Below, piece by piece: positions 25,918 through 34,661 of a DNA stretch of 35,610 nucleotides. Numbering within the stretch: the first letter of the stretch is position 1; every line of letters starts with the position of its first letter. The DNA is from Candidatus Gastranaerophilales bacterium. Its GTDB lineage: Bacteria; Cyanobacteriota; Vampirovibrionia; Gastranaerophilales; Gastranaerophilaceae. A program made the translations under genes and the position numbers. The notes beneath the pieces are model-generated. The model had not been told where the DNA came from. It did not search any database and worked only from the letters and a program-made list of their open reading frames with translations. The DNA lies in the NCBI GenBank assembly GCA_947631645.1, contig CANRMD010000020.1, forward strand, positions 1-35,610. The letters run 5' to 3'.

Positions 25918-27639
25918 CTAATATACTATTACCTCGGGTTCTGTTGTATCTTCAAGTTTTTCTTGTTCTTGAGTCATATGTTGGATTAAGCTGTATCTTT
26001 TTCCTGCATCTAAAAGCATATATTTGATTTTATAATCCTCTATATCCCACATGTCTTTTATCTCAACTACTACATAGGCTTTTGGATTGTCTTTCAGATA
26101 ATTTTTTAATGATTCTAAATCTTTTATGTTGTTAAATTTAATAGGATTATCATAATAATATATTAAACTGTATTTTTCAGGTATGAATGCCGTTAATTCA
26201 GCTTTATCCTCTATTGCTTTTTTTGCAAACGTTATTAAATCATTTTCACCTGAATTTAAGCTTATAAAATTAAATATACTCGGAGTTATTACAAAAGACA
26301 AGCTTATCATTAATATAAGATTTGCAATATATGCTGCTGTTCTTCCTTTTAAAATTACTGCAAATATACTTATTACAGGTATTACAAAAAATATTATTAC
26401 AAGAGGTATTAATAAGTGATTTAATCCTTGGAATAACCATTTATTTAATATATTGTGTCCGAATAACCCTATCATTGAACATATTATTAATATTAAATTA
26501 GGTATTATTGTTGCAAAAAATATACTTTTATCGTGGCGTTTTTTTACTATGTATTCCCACCAAAAATATCCCGATATGCAAGAAGAAGGGAATATCATAA
26601 ATAGTATTAAAAACGGTCTGTTTATTCCGTATAATAATGCAAATATTAATGATGTAAAAAATACTATAGTATTTAATGATACGAATTTATCATTAAGGCT
26701 TAGTTTTTTCCATTTCTCTTTTAATTTATCCTGTGAATTATCTTTAAAGTAATTAAAAACTGATTTTATAATATCTTTAAATTTTCTGCCTAATATCCAT
26801 AAAAATGAAAATACCCATGGAGAAAATCCAAGCATAAATATTCCGATTACGAATAAGATATTTTTTATATTTATGCTGTTTATAAAATTATATGAATTAA
26901 AGTATTCTTTTATAAATAAGATACCGTGCGTATAAAACATATAGGAATGCCAAGGTATTGCTATTATTATAAATGCAATTAAGCCGGGTATCATATTTTT
27001 AGGTTTAAATATTTCTTTTAAATCTCCTGAAAATATGTGCATTAAAATTATTGCAAATAGTGATGTAAAAGGGCCGTATAGTCCGGAACATAGTAATGAT
27101 AATGCACTAAAGATATATATTCCAAGCCAGTATAAAAATACATATTTATCTTTCTTTGAAAAAATTGCTAAATATCCGAATAATATTGTCATCATCGTAA
27201 AAAACACATAAAATATGTCATTTGTTGATAATCTTGAAAATATCAATATTCCTAAACAAGTAGCCATTATCAGTGATATTATTAGTGCATATACTTTTGT
27301 AAGTATTTTTTGGAGTACCGTAAATAATGATAAAATCATTATTAAAGATATTATTGAAATAGGCAGCCTTACAACATCAGCACTAATTTTACCGAATATC
27401 ATACAAGATATATTTGTTATCCAAAAATATAACGGGGTCAGACCAAAAACATTTTCTCCGTTTAATCTGATATTCATCCAATCTTTGTATTCAAGCATAT
27501 CCTTTGCTATTGAAACAAATTTTGTTTCTATATCATCCATAAACGGATAACCGGCATTATTTATACAATATAGAAAAAAACAAATGATAAATAGTATTAC
27601 AATATAAATGAACGGTTTATTTTTTGAGAAAAAATTCAT
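25918..27639 (-). CDS. GT-C family membrane glycosyltransferase (ArnT/PMT-like)
   Basis: This 573-residue polytopic protein has about 12 hydrophobic segments. After the first helix, [12 protein letters not shown] has the acidic DDxE-type site of the GT39/ArnT/GT83 group. Such enzymes transfer a sugar from a polyprenyl-phosphate donor on the outer face of the membrane. A C-terminal soluble part (~residues 480-573) is present. I placed the start at 27639, where GGAG lies 6 bp upstream; the longer frame from 27672 overlaps gcvPA and has no ribosome site. The substrate (lipid A, protein or wall polymer) cannot be told. Confidence 0.8.
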   Translation of the reverse strand: MNFFSKNKPFIYIVILFIICFFLYCINNAGYPFMDDIETKFVSIAKDMLEYKDWMNIRLNGENVFGLTPLYFWITNISCMIFGKISADVVRLPISIISLIMILSLFTVLQKILTKVYALIISLIMATCLGILIFSRLSTNDIFYVFFTMMTILFGYLAIFSKKDKYVFLYWLGIYIFSALSLLCSGLYGPFTSLFAIILMHIFSGDLKEIFKPKNMIPGLIAFIIIAIPWHSYMFYTHGILFIKEYFNSYNFINSINIKNILFVIGIFMLGFSPWVFSFLWILGRKFKDIIKSVFNYFKDNSQDKLKEKWKKLSLNDKFVSLNTIVFFTSLIFALLYGINRPFLILFMIFPSSCISGYFWWEYIVKKRHDKSIFFATIIPNLILIICSMIGLFGHNILNKWLFQGLNHLLIPLVIIFFVIPVISIFAVILKGRTAAYIANLILMISLSFVITPSIFNFISLNSGENDLITFAKKAIEDKAELTAFIPEKYSLIYYYDNPIKFNNIKDLESLKNYLKDNPKAYVVVEIKDMWDIEDYKIKYMLLDAGKRYSLIQHMTQEQEKLEDTTEPEVIVY

Positions 27640-27664
27640 AGCCTCTCCTTTATTTAGGGTTTGG

Positions 27665-28963
27665 TTACGCATTTTGTATGTATTTTTCGATGTCTTCTTT
27701 AGAATTTATTTCTGTCGTACATACAAGTATTTGATTTTTATTGAGTTTATATCCTGCAAGAATATTTTGTTCTTTTAAGTTTTTGATAAAATCATCGGAA
27801 TTTTCCACTTCAATTACAAATTCGTTAAAAGTGTTATTATTTAAAACTTTATATCCTTTTTGCATTAATGCATCTTTTAAAATTTTTGCATTGTTGGCAC
27901 TAAGATAAGCTGCTTGTTTTACTCCGTTTTTACCGAGTAAAGACAAATATACAACTGCATTTAATACGGCTAATCCTTGATTAGAGCAAATATTGCTGGT
28001 AGCTTTTTCTCTTCTGATGTGCTGTTCTCTTGCTTGAAGAGTTAAAGTAAAGGCTTGTTTGCCGTCAGCATCAAGAGTTCTGCCTACAATTCTTCCGGGA
28101 AGCTGTCTTTTATAAGCATCTTTTGTTGCAATAAAGCCGGCATAAGGACCTCCAAATGATATCGGGTTGCCAAAACCTTGAACATCGCCCACAACAATAT
28201 CGGCTTTATATTCTGACGGCTTTTTTAACACGGTTGCACTTACGGGTTCTATACATACTATTAACATTGTTTTTGGATGCTTATTTATATTTTTTATTAT
28301 ATCTATATCTTCAAGCGTACCGTAGAAATTAGGATTTTGTATTATTAATCCCGCATAATCACCTGATAATAGTTTGTTTTCAATACTTTTTATGTCTGTT
28401 TTAAATTCATTGGTTTCTGCTTCTTCAATTATGGTATCTGAAGCGTGGGCGTAAGTTTTTATTACTTCTGTGTATTGAGGGTTTAATGATTTTGATATTA
28501 ATATCTTTTTCTTATTGCTTATCCTTGTTGCCATTAACATGGCTTCACTACAGGCATGGCCCCCGTCATAAACGGAAGCATTACAAACATCCATACCTGT
28601 TATATCACATATCATTGATTGAAATTCGTATATAACTTGCAATGTTCCTTGTGAAATTTCAGGTTGATATGGTGTATATGCAGTATTAAATTCAAATCTT
28701 GATGAAATTTGTGATACTGCGGCGGGAATAAACCTTTTATAGGCTCCGGCTCCAATAAAACATGCATAATCTGTTTTATTTTCTTTTGCAATTGCTTTAA
28801 TATCCTTTTGCACTTGCATTTCGCTTTTAGCTTCGGGTAAATTTAAGCTTTGCATTCTTGCTCTTTCATCTATCATTGAATATAAACCGTTTAAGTCTTT
28901 CTCACCGATAGAGTCAAGCATTTCTTTTATTGTTGCATCTGAGTTCGCTTTAAAATTATTCAT
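27665..28963 (-). CDS. gcvPA: Glycine dehydrogenase (decarboxylating) subunit 1
   Basis: This 432-residue protein is the N-terminal half of the split P-protein of the glycine cleavage system. Recognisable blocks are FIGAGAYKRFIPAAV, AYTPYQPEISQGTLQ and CNASVYDGGHACSEA. The PLP-binding lysine resides in the other subunit, GcvPB, which is not seen next to it. It forms a heterotetramer with GcvPB in known systems and decarboxylates glycine onto the H-protein lipoyl arm. It begins 2 bp after gcvH, so it is in the same operon. Confidence 0.93.
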   Translation of the reverse strand: MNNFKANSDATIKEMLDSIGEKDLNGLYSMIDERARMQSLNLPEAKSEMQVQKDIKAIAKENKTDYACFIGAGAYKRFIPAAVSQISSRFEFNTAYTPYQPEISQGTLQVIYEFQSMICDITGMDVCNASVYDGGHACSEAMLMATRISNKKKILISKSLNPQYTEVIKTYAHASDTIIEEAETNEFKTDIKSIENKLLSGDYAGLIIQNPNFYGTLEDIDIIKNINKHPKTMLIVCIEPVSATVLKKPSEYKADIVVGDVQGFGNPISFGGPYAGFIATKDAYKRQLPGRIVGRTLDADGKQAFTLTLQAREQHIRREKATSNICSNQGLAVLNAVVYLSLLGKNGVKQAAYLSANNAKILKDALMQKGYKVLNNNTFNEFVIEVENSDDFIKNLKEQNILAGYKLNKNQILVCTTEINSKEDIEKYIQNA

Positions 28964-28965
28964 TT

Positions 28966-29340
28966 TTATTCAACTTCTTCTTTATATACCGAATATTCTT
29001 TTAAGTCTTTACTGTCTTCTTCAAAGTGTGGTGCTGAAATTTTTATTAACCACATATCTTCAAACGGGTTTTCATTTAAAAGTTCAGGCTTTTCAATTAA
29101 TTGTTCATTAATTTCTTCAACTTTTCCGCCAATAGGCATATATATTTCAGATGCGGCTTTTACTGATTCAATTGTTCCGAAAATTTCACCTTTTGTATAA
29201 GTTGAATTTATTTCGGGAAGTTCAACGAATACAATGTCGCCCAGTTGGCTTATTGCATAATCGGTCAAACCTATATAATAATAGCCGTCTTTTTCATAAA
29301 CGTATTCATGAGATGAACTGCATAACATATTTTCTGCCAT
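28966..29340 (-). CDS. gcvH: Glycine cleavage system H protein
   Basis: This 124-residue lipoyl carrier shuttles the aminomethyl group between P, T and L proteins. The lipoyl lysine is Lys61 in IESVKAAS, with the upstream LGDIVFVELPE block. GGAG precedes the ATG. It lies between gcvT and gcvPA, 12 bp after gcvT. Normal length. Confidence 0.96.
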   Translation of the reverse strand: MAENMLCSSSHEYVYEKDGYYYIGLTDYAISQLGDIVFVELPEINSTYTKGEIFGTIESVKAASEIYMPIGGKVEEINEQLIEKPELLNENPFEDMWLIKISAPHFEEDSKDLKEYSVYKEEVE

Positions 29341-29352
29341 TATATACTCCTT

Positions 29353-30456
29353 TTAATTTCCTTTATTGTGTTTTGTAATAAAATCTTTTGTCGTAATCAT
29401 TGCATTATACATTTTATCACGTATTTTTATTTGAATTGTATCATTAACTTTTAAATTTTTATCGGTTTTAATATATCCAAGTCCGATATTTTGCCCTATA
29501 AACGGAGCTATGCATCCGCTTGTAACTTTACCGATTTCTTCATTATTGTAAAAAATTCCGTATTCGTGTCTTGCTATTCCTCTATCCAGCATTTTAAAAG
29601 CAATCAGCCTTTTATCGGTTCCGTTTTTTAATTGGCTCATTATAATGTCTTTGCCTATATAGTTTTGGGTTTTATCTTTATCTATTGTCCAAGAGAGATT
29701 AGCTTCCACAGGGGAAGTGTTTTCGTTAAGTTCATTTCCGTATAAGCTCATAGCTGCTTCAAGTCTTAGTGTATCTCTTGCTCCTAAACCTATCGGCATT
29801 ATATTATAAGGTTTGCCTTTTTCTAATATCGTTTCCCAAAGTTCGGATATTTTTTCATTTCTGATTATTATTTCAAACCCGTCTTCGCCCGTGTATCCCG
29901 TTCTTGAAATATATACATCTTCATTTAATAATTTTGCTTCAGTTATATAAAAAGTTTTAGGCTGTTCGTTTATAGGTATTCCAATTTCGGAAAGAATTTG
30001 AGAAGCTTTTGGACCTTGAAGAGCAACCATGGAATATATATCTGATTTATTCTCAATGTTAACGTTATAAGCTTTTTTATTTTTTAATAACCAGTTATGG
30101 TCAGTTTCAAGCCTTGAAGCATTGACTATTAAAAGGTAATCATTTTCTTTTAATTTATATATTAAAAGGTCATCGACAATTCCGCCGTTCTCATTTGTAA
30201 ATTGACAGTAAAGAGCTTTTTTGTCAATTAATTTTTCAACATTTTGCGGAACAAGGTTTTGTAAAAAGTTAAGTGCATCAGCACCGGTTACAAAGATTTC
30301 ACCCATATGAGAAACGTCAAATAAGCCTGCATTTTTTCTGACATTGTTATGTTCTTCCAGAATGCTTGTATATTGGACGGGCATTTCCCAACCCGCAAAA
30401 TCTACCATTTTTGCACCAAGTTTAATATGATTATTATATAAATAAGTTCTTGCCAT
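29353..30456 (-). CDS. gcvT: Aminomethyltransferase (glycine cleavage T protein)
   Basis: This 367-residue enzyme moves the methylene group from the H protein to tetrahydrofolate and releases ammonia. Family blocks include FDVSHMGEI, SRTGYTGEDGFEI, GLGARDTLRLEA and a C-terminal barrel with TSGCIAPFIGQNIGLGYI. AAAGG precedes the ATG. It begins 11 bp after the FAD-dependent oxidoreductase gene and is followed by gcvH and gcvPA. No glycine-riboswitch-like element is seen in the short gap upstream. Confidence 0.96.
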   Translation of the reverse strand: MARTYLYNNHIKLGAKMVDFAGWEMPVQYTSILEEHNNVRKNAGLFDVSHMGEIFVTGADALNFLQNLVPQNVEKLIDKKALYCQFTNENGGIVDDLLIYKLKENDYLLIVNASRLETDHNWLLKNKKAYNVNIENKSDIYSMVALQGPKASQILSEIGIPINEQPKTFYITEAKLLNEDVYISRTGYTGEDGFEIIIRNEKISELWETILEKGKPYNIMPIGLGARDTLRLEAAMSLYGNELNENTSPVEANLSWTIDKDKTQNYIGKDIIMSQLKNGTDKRLIAFKMLDRGIARHEYGIFYNNEEIGKVTSGCIAPFIGQNIGLGYIKTDKNLKVNDTIQIKIRDKMYNAMITTKDFITKHNKGN

Positions 30457-30467
30457 AATTTTTACCT

Positions 30468-31841
30468 TTATTTAGAACAAATAACTCTTGCCGCGTGGAC
30501 TCCGGAAGCGGAGGCTTGAATTAAACCTCTTGTAACGCCCGCTCCGTCACCGATTGCATATAAGTTTTTAACTCCTTCGGTTTCAAGATCGTTTGTAAGT
30601 TTTACTCTGCCCGAATAGAATTTAACTTCAACACCATATAAAAGTGTATATCTTGAAGCGGTTCCGGGGGCTATTTTATCTAATGCATACAGCATTTCTA
30701 TAATAGCACTCATTTGTCTGTATGGAAGTACAAGACTTAAATCTCCCGGGGTTGCACATGCAAGCGTAGGTGTAATTATACTGCTTTTTATACGTTCCGG
30801 GGTAGAGCGTCTGCCGTCTAAAAGGTCGCCAAAACGTTGAACAAGTACACCGCCCGCGAGCATATTTGCTAATCTTGCTACGTGCTGACCGTATGCTATA
30901 GGTTCTTTAAAGGGTTCCGTGAATTTTTCCGATACCAACAGTGCAAAGTTTGTATTTGCCGTTCTGTAATTAGCATAACTGTGTCCGTTTACTGTTGAAA
31001 TACCTGAGTAATTTTCCGTAACAACTTCGCCGTACGGGTTCATACAAAAGGTTCTTACTTCATCTCCAAAGGTGGGCGAGTGATATATTAATTTTGATTC
31101 GTATAATTTATCCGTAATCGGTTCAAAAACGGGAGCTGGAAGCTCAACTCTTACGCCGACATCAACGGCATTATTTACCATTCCTATTTTATTTTTTGCA
31201 AATTCATGTGTTAACCAATCAGCACCTTCACGCCCGGGGGCTATTATTATGTGCTCAGCTTCTATCTTTTTATTGTCTTTTGTAATAAACCCTTTTACTT
31301 GTCCGTTTTCAACAATTAATTGATCTGCGATTGTGTCATATAATATTGTAATTTTTTTATCAAGAAAATCTTGCATATTTTTAAGTACATTAAGACTTCT
31401 TTCAGTTCCCAAGTGCCTTACGGGAGAGTGGATAAGTTTTAATTCAGCCAAGGTGGCAGCTCTTTCAATATCGGCAAAATCTTCTTTGTTTGTTCCGAAA
31501 ACTTCATCTGTGGCACCAAATTTTAAGTATGTGTCATCAGTATATTTAACAAGTTCTTCAACATCTTTTCTTTGCATATAATCAAGCAAGTGACCGCCGA
31601 CATCGGGAGTAAGTGTAAGTTTACCGTCCGAAAAAGCGCCTGCTCCGCCCCAACCGCATAATAATCCGCACTTTTTACAGGTCGGGCATTTTTCATAACC
31701 TTCTCTTAAAAGGCATTTACGTTCTTCTATTCTTACACCTTTTTCAACTAAAATAACTTTCCAGTCGGGTTTTAATTTCATTATTTCTAAAGCCGCAAAT
31801 ATACCCGCCGGACCCCCGCCTACTATAGCTACATTATACAT
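30468..31841 (-). CDS. FAD-dependent dehydrogenase, COG2509 type
   Basis: This 457-residue flavoprotein has an N-terminal FAD-binding motif VGGGPAGIFAALE (residues 6-18). A cysteine cluster follows (CPTCKKCGLLCGWGGAGAFSDGKL), typical of the poorly characterised COG2509 group. The C-terminal FAD contact YAIGDGAGVTRGL is present. The substrate is unknown. GCGGAG lies 8 bp before the ATG. It is the first gene of a row with gcvT, gcvH and gcvPA, which may only mean shared transcription. Confidence 0.85.
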   Translation of the reverse strand: MYNVAIVGGGPAGIFAALEIMKLKPDWKVILVEKGVRIEERKCLLREGYEKCPTCKKCGLLCGWGGAGAFSDGKLTLTPDVGGHLLDYMQRKDVEELVKYTDDTYLKFGATDEVFGTNKEDFADIERAATLAELKLIHSPVRHLGTERSLNVLKNMQDFLDKKITILYDTIADQLIVENGQVKGFITKDNKKIEAEHIIIAPGREGADWLTHEFAKNKIGMVNNAVDVGVRVELPAPVFEPITDKLYESKLIYHSPTFGDEVRTFCMNPYGEVVTENYSGISTVNGHSYANYRTANTNFALLVSEKFTEPFKEPIAYGQHVARLANMLAGGVLVQRFGDLLDGRRSTPERIKSSIITPTLACATPGDLSLVLPYRQMSAIIEMLYALDKIAPGTASRYTLLYGVEVKFYSGRVKLTNDLETEGVKNLYAIGDGAGVTRGLIQASASGVHAARVICSK

Positions 31842-31884
31842 TTTTATCTCCGCTCTTAATTTTTTGACATGTAAATTTTAACTT

Positions 31885-31922
31885 AAATGTTTTTTGTTTT
31901 AAATAAATCGTAAAAAACATTT
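31885..31922. promoter_or_regulatory. Inverted repeat between divergent genes, possible operator
   Basis: Two perfect 11-bp arms, AAATGTTTTTT (31885-31895) and AAAAAACATTT (31912-31922), flank 16 bp in the 113-bp gap between the divergent FAD protein and rlmH genes. The right arm touches the likely -35 region of rlmH. Operator function is inference. Confidence 0.4.
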
Positions 31923-31948
31923 ACTTAACTCAATCAAATTTTTATAAT
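31920..31948 (+). promoter_or_regulatory. Probable rlmH promoter (leaderless)
   Basis: A perfect TATAAT at 31943-31948 has a weak -35 TTTACT (31920-31925) at 17 bp. The ATG lies only 7 bases after the -10, where the transcript would begin. No ribosome site is present, so the mRNA may be leaderless. Confidence 0.5.
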
Positions 31949-31954
31949 TAATTT

Positions 31955-32425
31955 ATGAACATAAAAATTATTGCAGTGGGAAAGCTTAAAGAACAGTATT
32001 TAAAAGATGCAATAAAAGAGTATAAAAAGCGTCTTACTCCTTTTTGCGGTTTTTCTGTTGTGGAAGTTACGGCCGAACAAATACTTGATGATGCTTTAGC
32101 TCAAAAATATATGGAAATTGAAGCTCAACGGATAATGCAATACATAAAGAGTGAATCTTATGTTATTACCTTAGAAATAAAAGGTAAAAAATTAACCTCC
32201 GAGGCATTTGCTGAAAAAGTTAAAGAGATTACAAATGAAGGTATAAAGGAACTTATTTTTGTAATTGGCGGTGCTAACGGTTTAGATAAATCTTTAAGCG
32301 ACAGAGCTGACTTTAAGCTGAGTTTTTCGGATATGACATTTACTCATCAAATGGTACGGTTAATATTAACGGAACAGATATACAGAGCTTTTAAAATTAA
32401 TTCAAATGAAAGTTACCATAGATAG
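31955..32425 (+). CDS. rlmH: 23S rRNA (pseudouridine1915-N3)-methyltransferase
   Basis: This 156-residue SPOUT methyltransferase modifies pseudouridine 1915 of 23S rRNA using S-adenosylmethionine. Characteristic blocks are IIAVGKLKEQYLKDAI, FVIGGANGLDKS (the SAM-binding knot) and the C-terminal MTFTHQMVRLILTEQIYRAFKI...SYHR. The length is exactly that of the family. The start lacks a ribosome site and has a -10 box right in front. The 3' end, coding for ESYHR, is where phage-like genes begin; in staphylococci the same gene (orfX) is the SCC integration site. Confidence 0.96.
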   Translation: MNIKIIAVGKLKEQYLKDAIKEYKKRLTPFCGFSVVEVTAEQILDDALAQKYMEIEAQRIMQYIKSESYVITLEIKGKKLTSEAFAEKVKEITNEGIKELIFVIGGANGLDKSLSDRADFKLSFSDMTFTHQMVRLILTEQIYRAFKINSNESYHR

Positions 32426-32460
32426 TATAAATATATCTAATCAGAATAAAATATTAACAT

Positions 32461-32488
32461 TTGTAAATATATTTCTAAATGATATACT
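32461..32488 (+). promoter_or_regulatory. Possible promoter of the phage-like module
   Basis: TTGTAA (32461-32466), 16 bp, TATACT (32483-32488) in the 196-bp gap after rlmH. It is a moderate match. The gap is otherwise AT-rich with no gene. Confidence 0.4.
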
Positions 32489-32545
32489 ATAATTTCGAAA
32501 TGTATGTTATATTATAATTAAGATTTGAATTAAGACTTGAGTAGG

Positions 32546-32571
32546 ACTTTTACAATAAAAAAAGTAAAAGT
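32546..32571. other. Inverted repeat upstream of the phage-like genes
   Basis: ACTTTTAC (32546-32553) and GTAAAAGT (32564-32571) form an 8-bp stem around a 10-nt A-rich loop. It could be a weak terminator or a protein-binding site. It has no strong T-run after it on the plus strand. Confidence 0.4.
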
Positions 32572-32621
32572 TAGATTTTGAAAAAGTGGCTGAATTCGTT
32601 AAGTCGAGAGGGAGTATTGTG

Positions 32622-32987
32622 GTGATTTATTGTTGCGGTAAGTATCATGAACCGTTTCAAACGGTTAGACTTTTGCCTGATTTCAAATATAGAAACAGGA
32701 AGTTGGAAGTTCTTGTATGCCCAAATTGCGGAGCGTTGGTTGCTGAATTAACACAGTTTAATGTTATTACAAATAAGTATGAAACATACCGACCTAAAAG
32801 AAAGAAAACAGCGGGGTTTATAAGGCATATTCAGGAAGGAAAGTTAGAAAACGTTAAAATTAAATATGGCACAAAAGAGCGTGCAGGCTTTGTTTATGGT
32901 GTTAATATAATGCGAAAAAACGGTAAAATTTATCAGTATGCCGTTGATTTTAACGGTGAAAAAAAATTAGTTAAGGTAGTTGGTTAG
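32622..32987 (+). CDS. Hypothetical phage-associated protein with zinc-type cysteines
   Basis: This 121-residue protein starts at the GTG at 32622, 7 bp after GGGAG; the longer frame from GTG 32586 has no ribosome site. Near the N-terminus it has YCCGKYH, then CPNCG about 35 residues later, a likely zinc-binding set. The rest is basic (RPKRKKTAGFIRH), then beta-rich (VYGVNIMRKNGKIYQYAVDF). The family is not recognised. It directly precedes terminase genes, so a role in phage late-gene control or DNA packaging is possible but unproven. Confidence 0.65.
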   Translation: MIYCCGKYHEPFQTVRLLPDFKYRNRKLEVLVCPNCGALVAELTQFNVITNKYETYRPKRKKTAGFIRHIQEGKLENVKIKYGTKERAGFVYGVNIMRKNGKIYQYAVDFNGEKKLVKVVG

Positions 32988-33004
32988 ACTTGGAGATATT
33001 AATT

Positions 33005-33322
33005 ATGTCCGAAATGAAAAAGAAGCCCCGAAAAAAATCGGGGCTTAGCTATTCTAAAAATGATTCGTTTGAAAATTTGGAAGCCGTGCAAAAGCTTGCA
33101 CTAAGCCGTAAAGGTAAAGATGATGAGATTAATCCTGATATATCCGTTTATCTTAAAGCTGAAGAATTAAAGGGCAAACTTTGCGGGCTTTATGATGACA
33201 AGAATAACAAAAATTCTAATAAAGTTAATTTTATGGGCTCGGTTAAAGTTGACGGAGTTCCGTTAAATATTGAAGTTGGAGAAGAGGCAAAAACAAATAC
33301 CGATGATGATAGAATTACCTGA
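33005..33322 (+). CDS. Putative phage terminase small subunit
   Basis: This 105-residue protein lies directly before the large terminase and overlaps it by 20 bp. The start is the ATG at 33005 with GGAG upstream; a TTG at 32990 would lie before that site. The segment YLKAEELKGKLCGLYDD resembles the C-terminal KAxELxGKxLGxF block of small terminases. No N-terminal helix-turn-helix is seen, so the DNA-recognition part is short or lost. A 9-bp GC-rich hairpin with an A6 loop (33023-33046) lies within codons 7-14. The call depends mainly on position. Confidence 0.55.
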   Translation: MSEMKKKPRKKSGLSYSKNDSFENLEAVQKLALSRKGKDDEINPDISVYLKAEELKGKLCGLYDDKNNKNSNKVNFMGSVKVDGVPLNIEVGEEAKTNTDDDRIT

Positions 33323-34616
33323 AATTTTAAATATCCCCGATAAATTAATCCCTGTAATTACTAACATAAATAAATATAATTACTTTTTAATTGAAGGCGG
33401 AAGAGGTGGTGGCAAATCCCAAAGTGTGGCAAGAATTATCCTTTGGCTGGCTGAACAAAGGAATGTCAGGGTCTGCTGCGGAAGAGAAACCCAAGCAACA
33501 ATTTCCGACAGTGTTTATAAAATATTTAATGACCTGATTAATGATTACAATTTAAACTTTACAATCAAGTCTAACAAAGTAATACATAATACAAGCGGTT
33601 CAAGTATTATATTTAAAGGGTTTAGAGAACAAGGAAGAGTTAATATCAAAGGGCTTGAAGGAGTTGATATACTCTGGATTGATGAAGCTCAAGCTATAAC
33701 TAAGTCTACCCTTGATGTAATAATACCTACAATAAGGAAAAAGAACTCAATTGTTATGTTTACAATGAACAGACTTGTCCGCAAAGACCCTGTCTATTCC
33801 GAGTTCATCACCAGAGATGACTGTCTTCATATAAAAATAAATTATTACGATAATAAACATTGCCCTCAAAAGCTTATTGACGAGGCTAAACGCTGTAAAG
33901 AACGCAATATCCTCGATTATGAGCATATATGGGAGGGTAACCCCTTAGATGCGGCAAATGATTTTTTATTTTCCGCTATAAAGCTTGATAAGGCTAAAAA
34001 TATAATGTTTCATAACGAAACATACCGAAGAATTAAATGCATGTCTGTAGATTTGGCGGGAAATGGCGGAGACCTCTGTGTGGCAAGCCTTATAGAGGCA
34101 AAAAGCACCACTCAATGGTCGCTTGAAAAACAAGCACATTGGAATGAGCCTGATACAGATGTAACCAAAGGTAAAATTATTAATTTGTATTCTGTTTGGA
34201 AGCCTGAACTGTTGATTTTGGATGCGGACGGGCTGGGGTATTCAATATATATAAGCATAAAAAATATTATTCAAAATACCATCAAGTTTAACGGAGCTGC
34301 TTCAAGCAAACGCCCAAACGCCTTAAACAGGCGAGCAGACGGTTATCTTACTTTAAAAGAGTATATTGATAACGAGTGGCTGAAAATATCCTCCGATATA
34401 ACAATTTCTCAGCTTGAATACATAAAAAAATCTTATAAACCAAACGGACAGATAGTTATTCAATCTAAAAAAGATATGAAATCCGAACACGGCGAGAGTC
34501 CTGATTTTGCGGACAGTCTTATGATGGGGATATATGCAATAAATTACTATTCTTATCTTATAGATGAACAAGATGAAGCGGTAATTTTAGATTCTAACTT
34601 TGACCCGTATTCTTAG
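33303..34616 (+). CDS. terL: Phage terminase large subunit
   Basis: This 437-residue PBSX-type packaging motor is complete. The ATPase part has Walker A GGRGGGKS (residues 32-39) and Walker B ILWIDEAQ. The nuclease part has acidic blocks SVDLAGNGGD, LILDADGLGY and DFADSLMMGIY. It cuts and pumps phage DNA into proheads. I chose ATG 33303 (or the next ATG, 33306); the upstream TTG at 33270 is unlikely. It overlaps the preceding gene by 20 bp. No portal gene follows directly, which is unusual. Confidence 0.92.
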   Translation: MMIELPEILNIPDKLIPVITNINKYNYFLIEGGRGGGKSQSVARIILWLAEQRNVRVCCGRETQATISDSVYKIFNDLINDYNLNFTIKSNKVIHNTSGSSIIFKGFREQGRVNIKGLEGVDILWIDEAQAITKSTLDVIIPTIRKKNSIVMFTMNRLVRKDPVYSEFITRDDCLHIKINYYDNKHCPQKLIDEAKRCKERNILDYEHIWEGNPLDAANDFLFSAIKLDKAKNIMFHNETYRRIKCMSVDLAGNGGDLCVASLIEAKSTTQWSLEKQAHWNEPDTDVTKGKIINLYSVWKPELLILDADGLGYSIYISIKNIIQNTIKFNGAASSKRPNALNRRADGYLTLKEYIDNEWLKISSDITISQLEYIKKSYKPNGQIVIQSKKDMKSEHGESPDFADSLMMGIYAINYYSYLIDEQDEAVILDSNFDPYS

Positions 34617-34661
34617 CAGATAACGTTAATAATAAATATAATAATTATAAGGAGAAAAGAG

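Noticed and set aside
27640-27672. Upstream start for the glycosyltransferase
   Set aside because: It overlaps gcvPA and has no ribosome site; ATG 27639 has GGAG at proper spacing.
30457-31954. Glycine riboswitch controlling gcvT
   Set aside because: The gap before gcvT is 11 bp and the 113-bp gap before the operon has no glycine-aptamer-like GC-rich structure.
32586-32621. GTG 32586 as the start of the zinc-motif protein
   Set aside because: There is no ribosome site; GTG 32622 follows GGGAG at 7 bp.
33023-33046. Programmed frameshift at the A7 run in the small terminase gene
   Set aside because: The run is in the loop of the hairpin, not before it, and the in-frame product continues to the expected overlap with terL.
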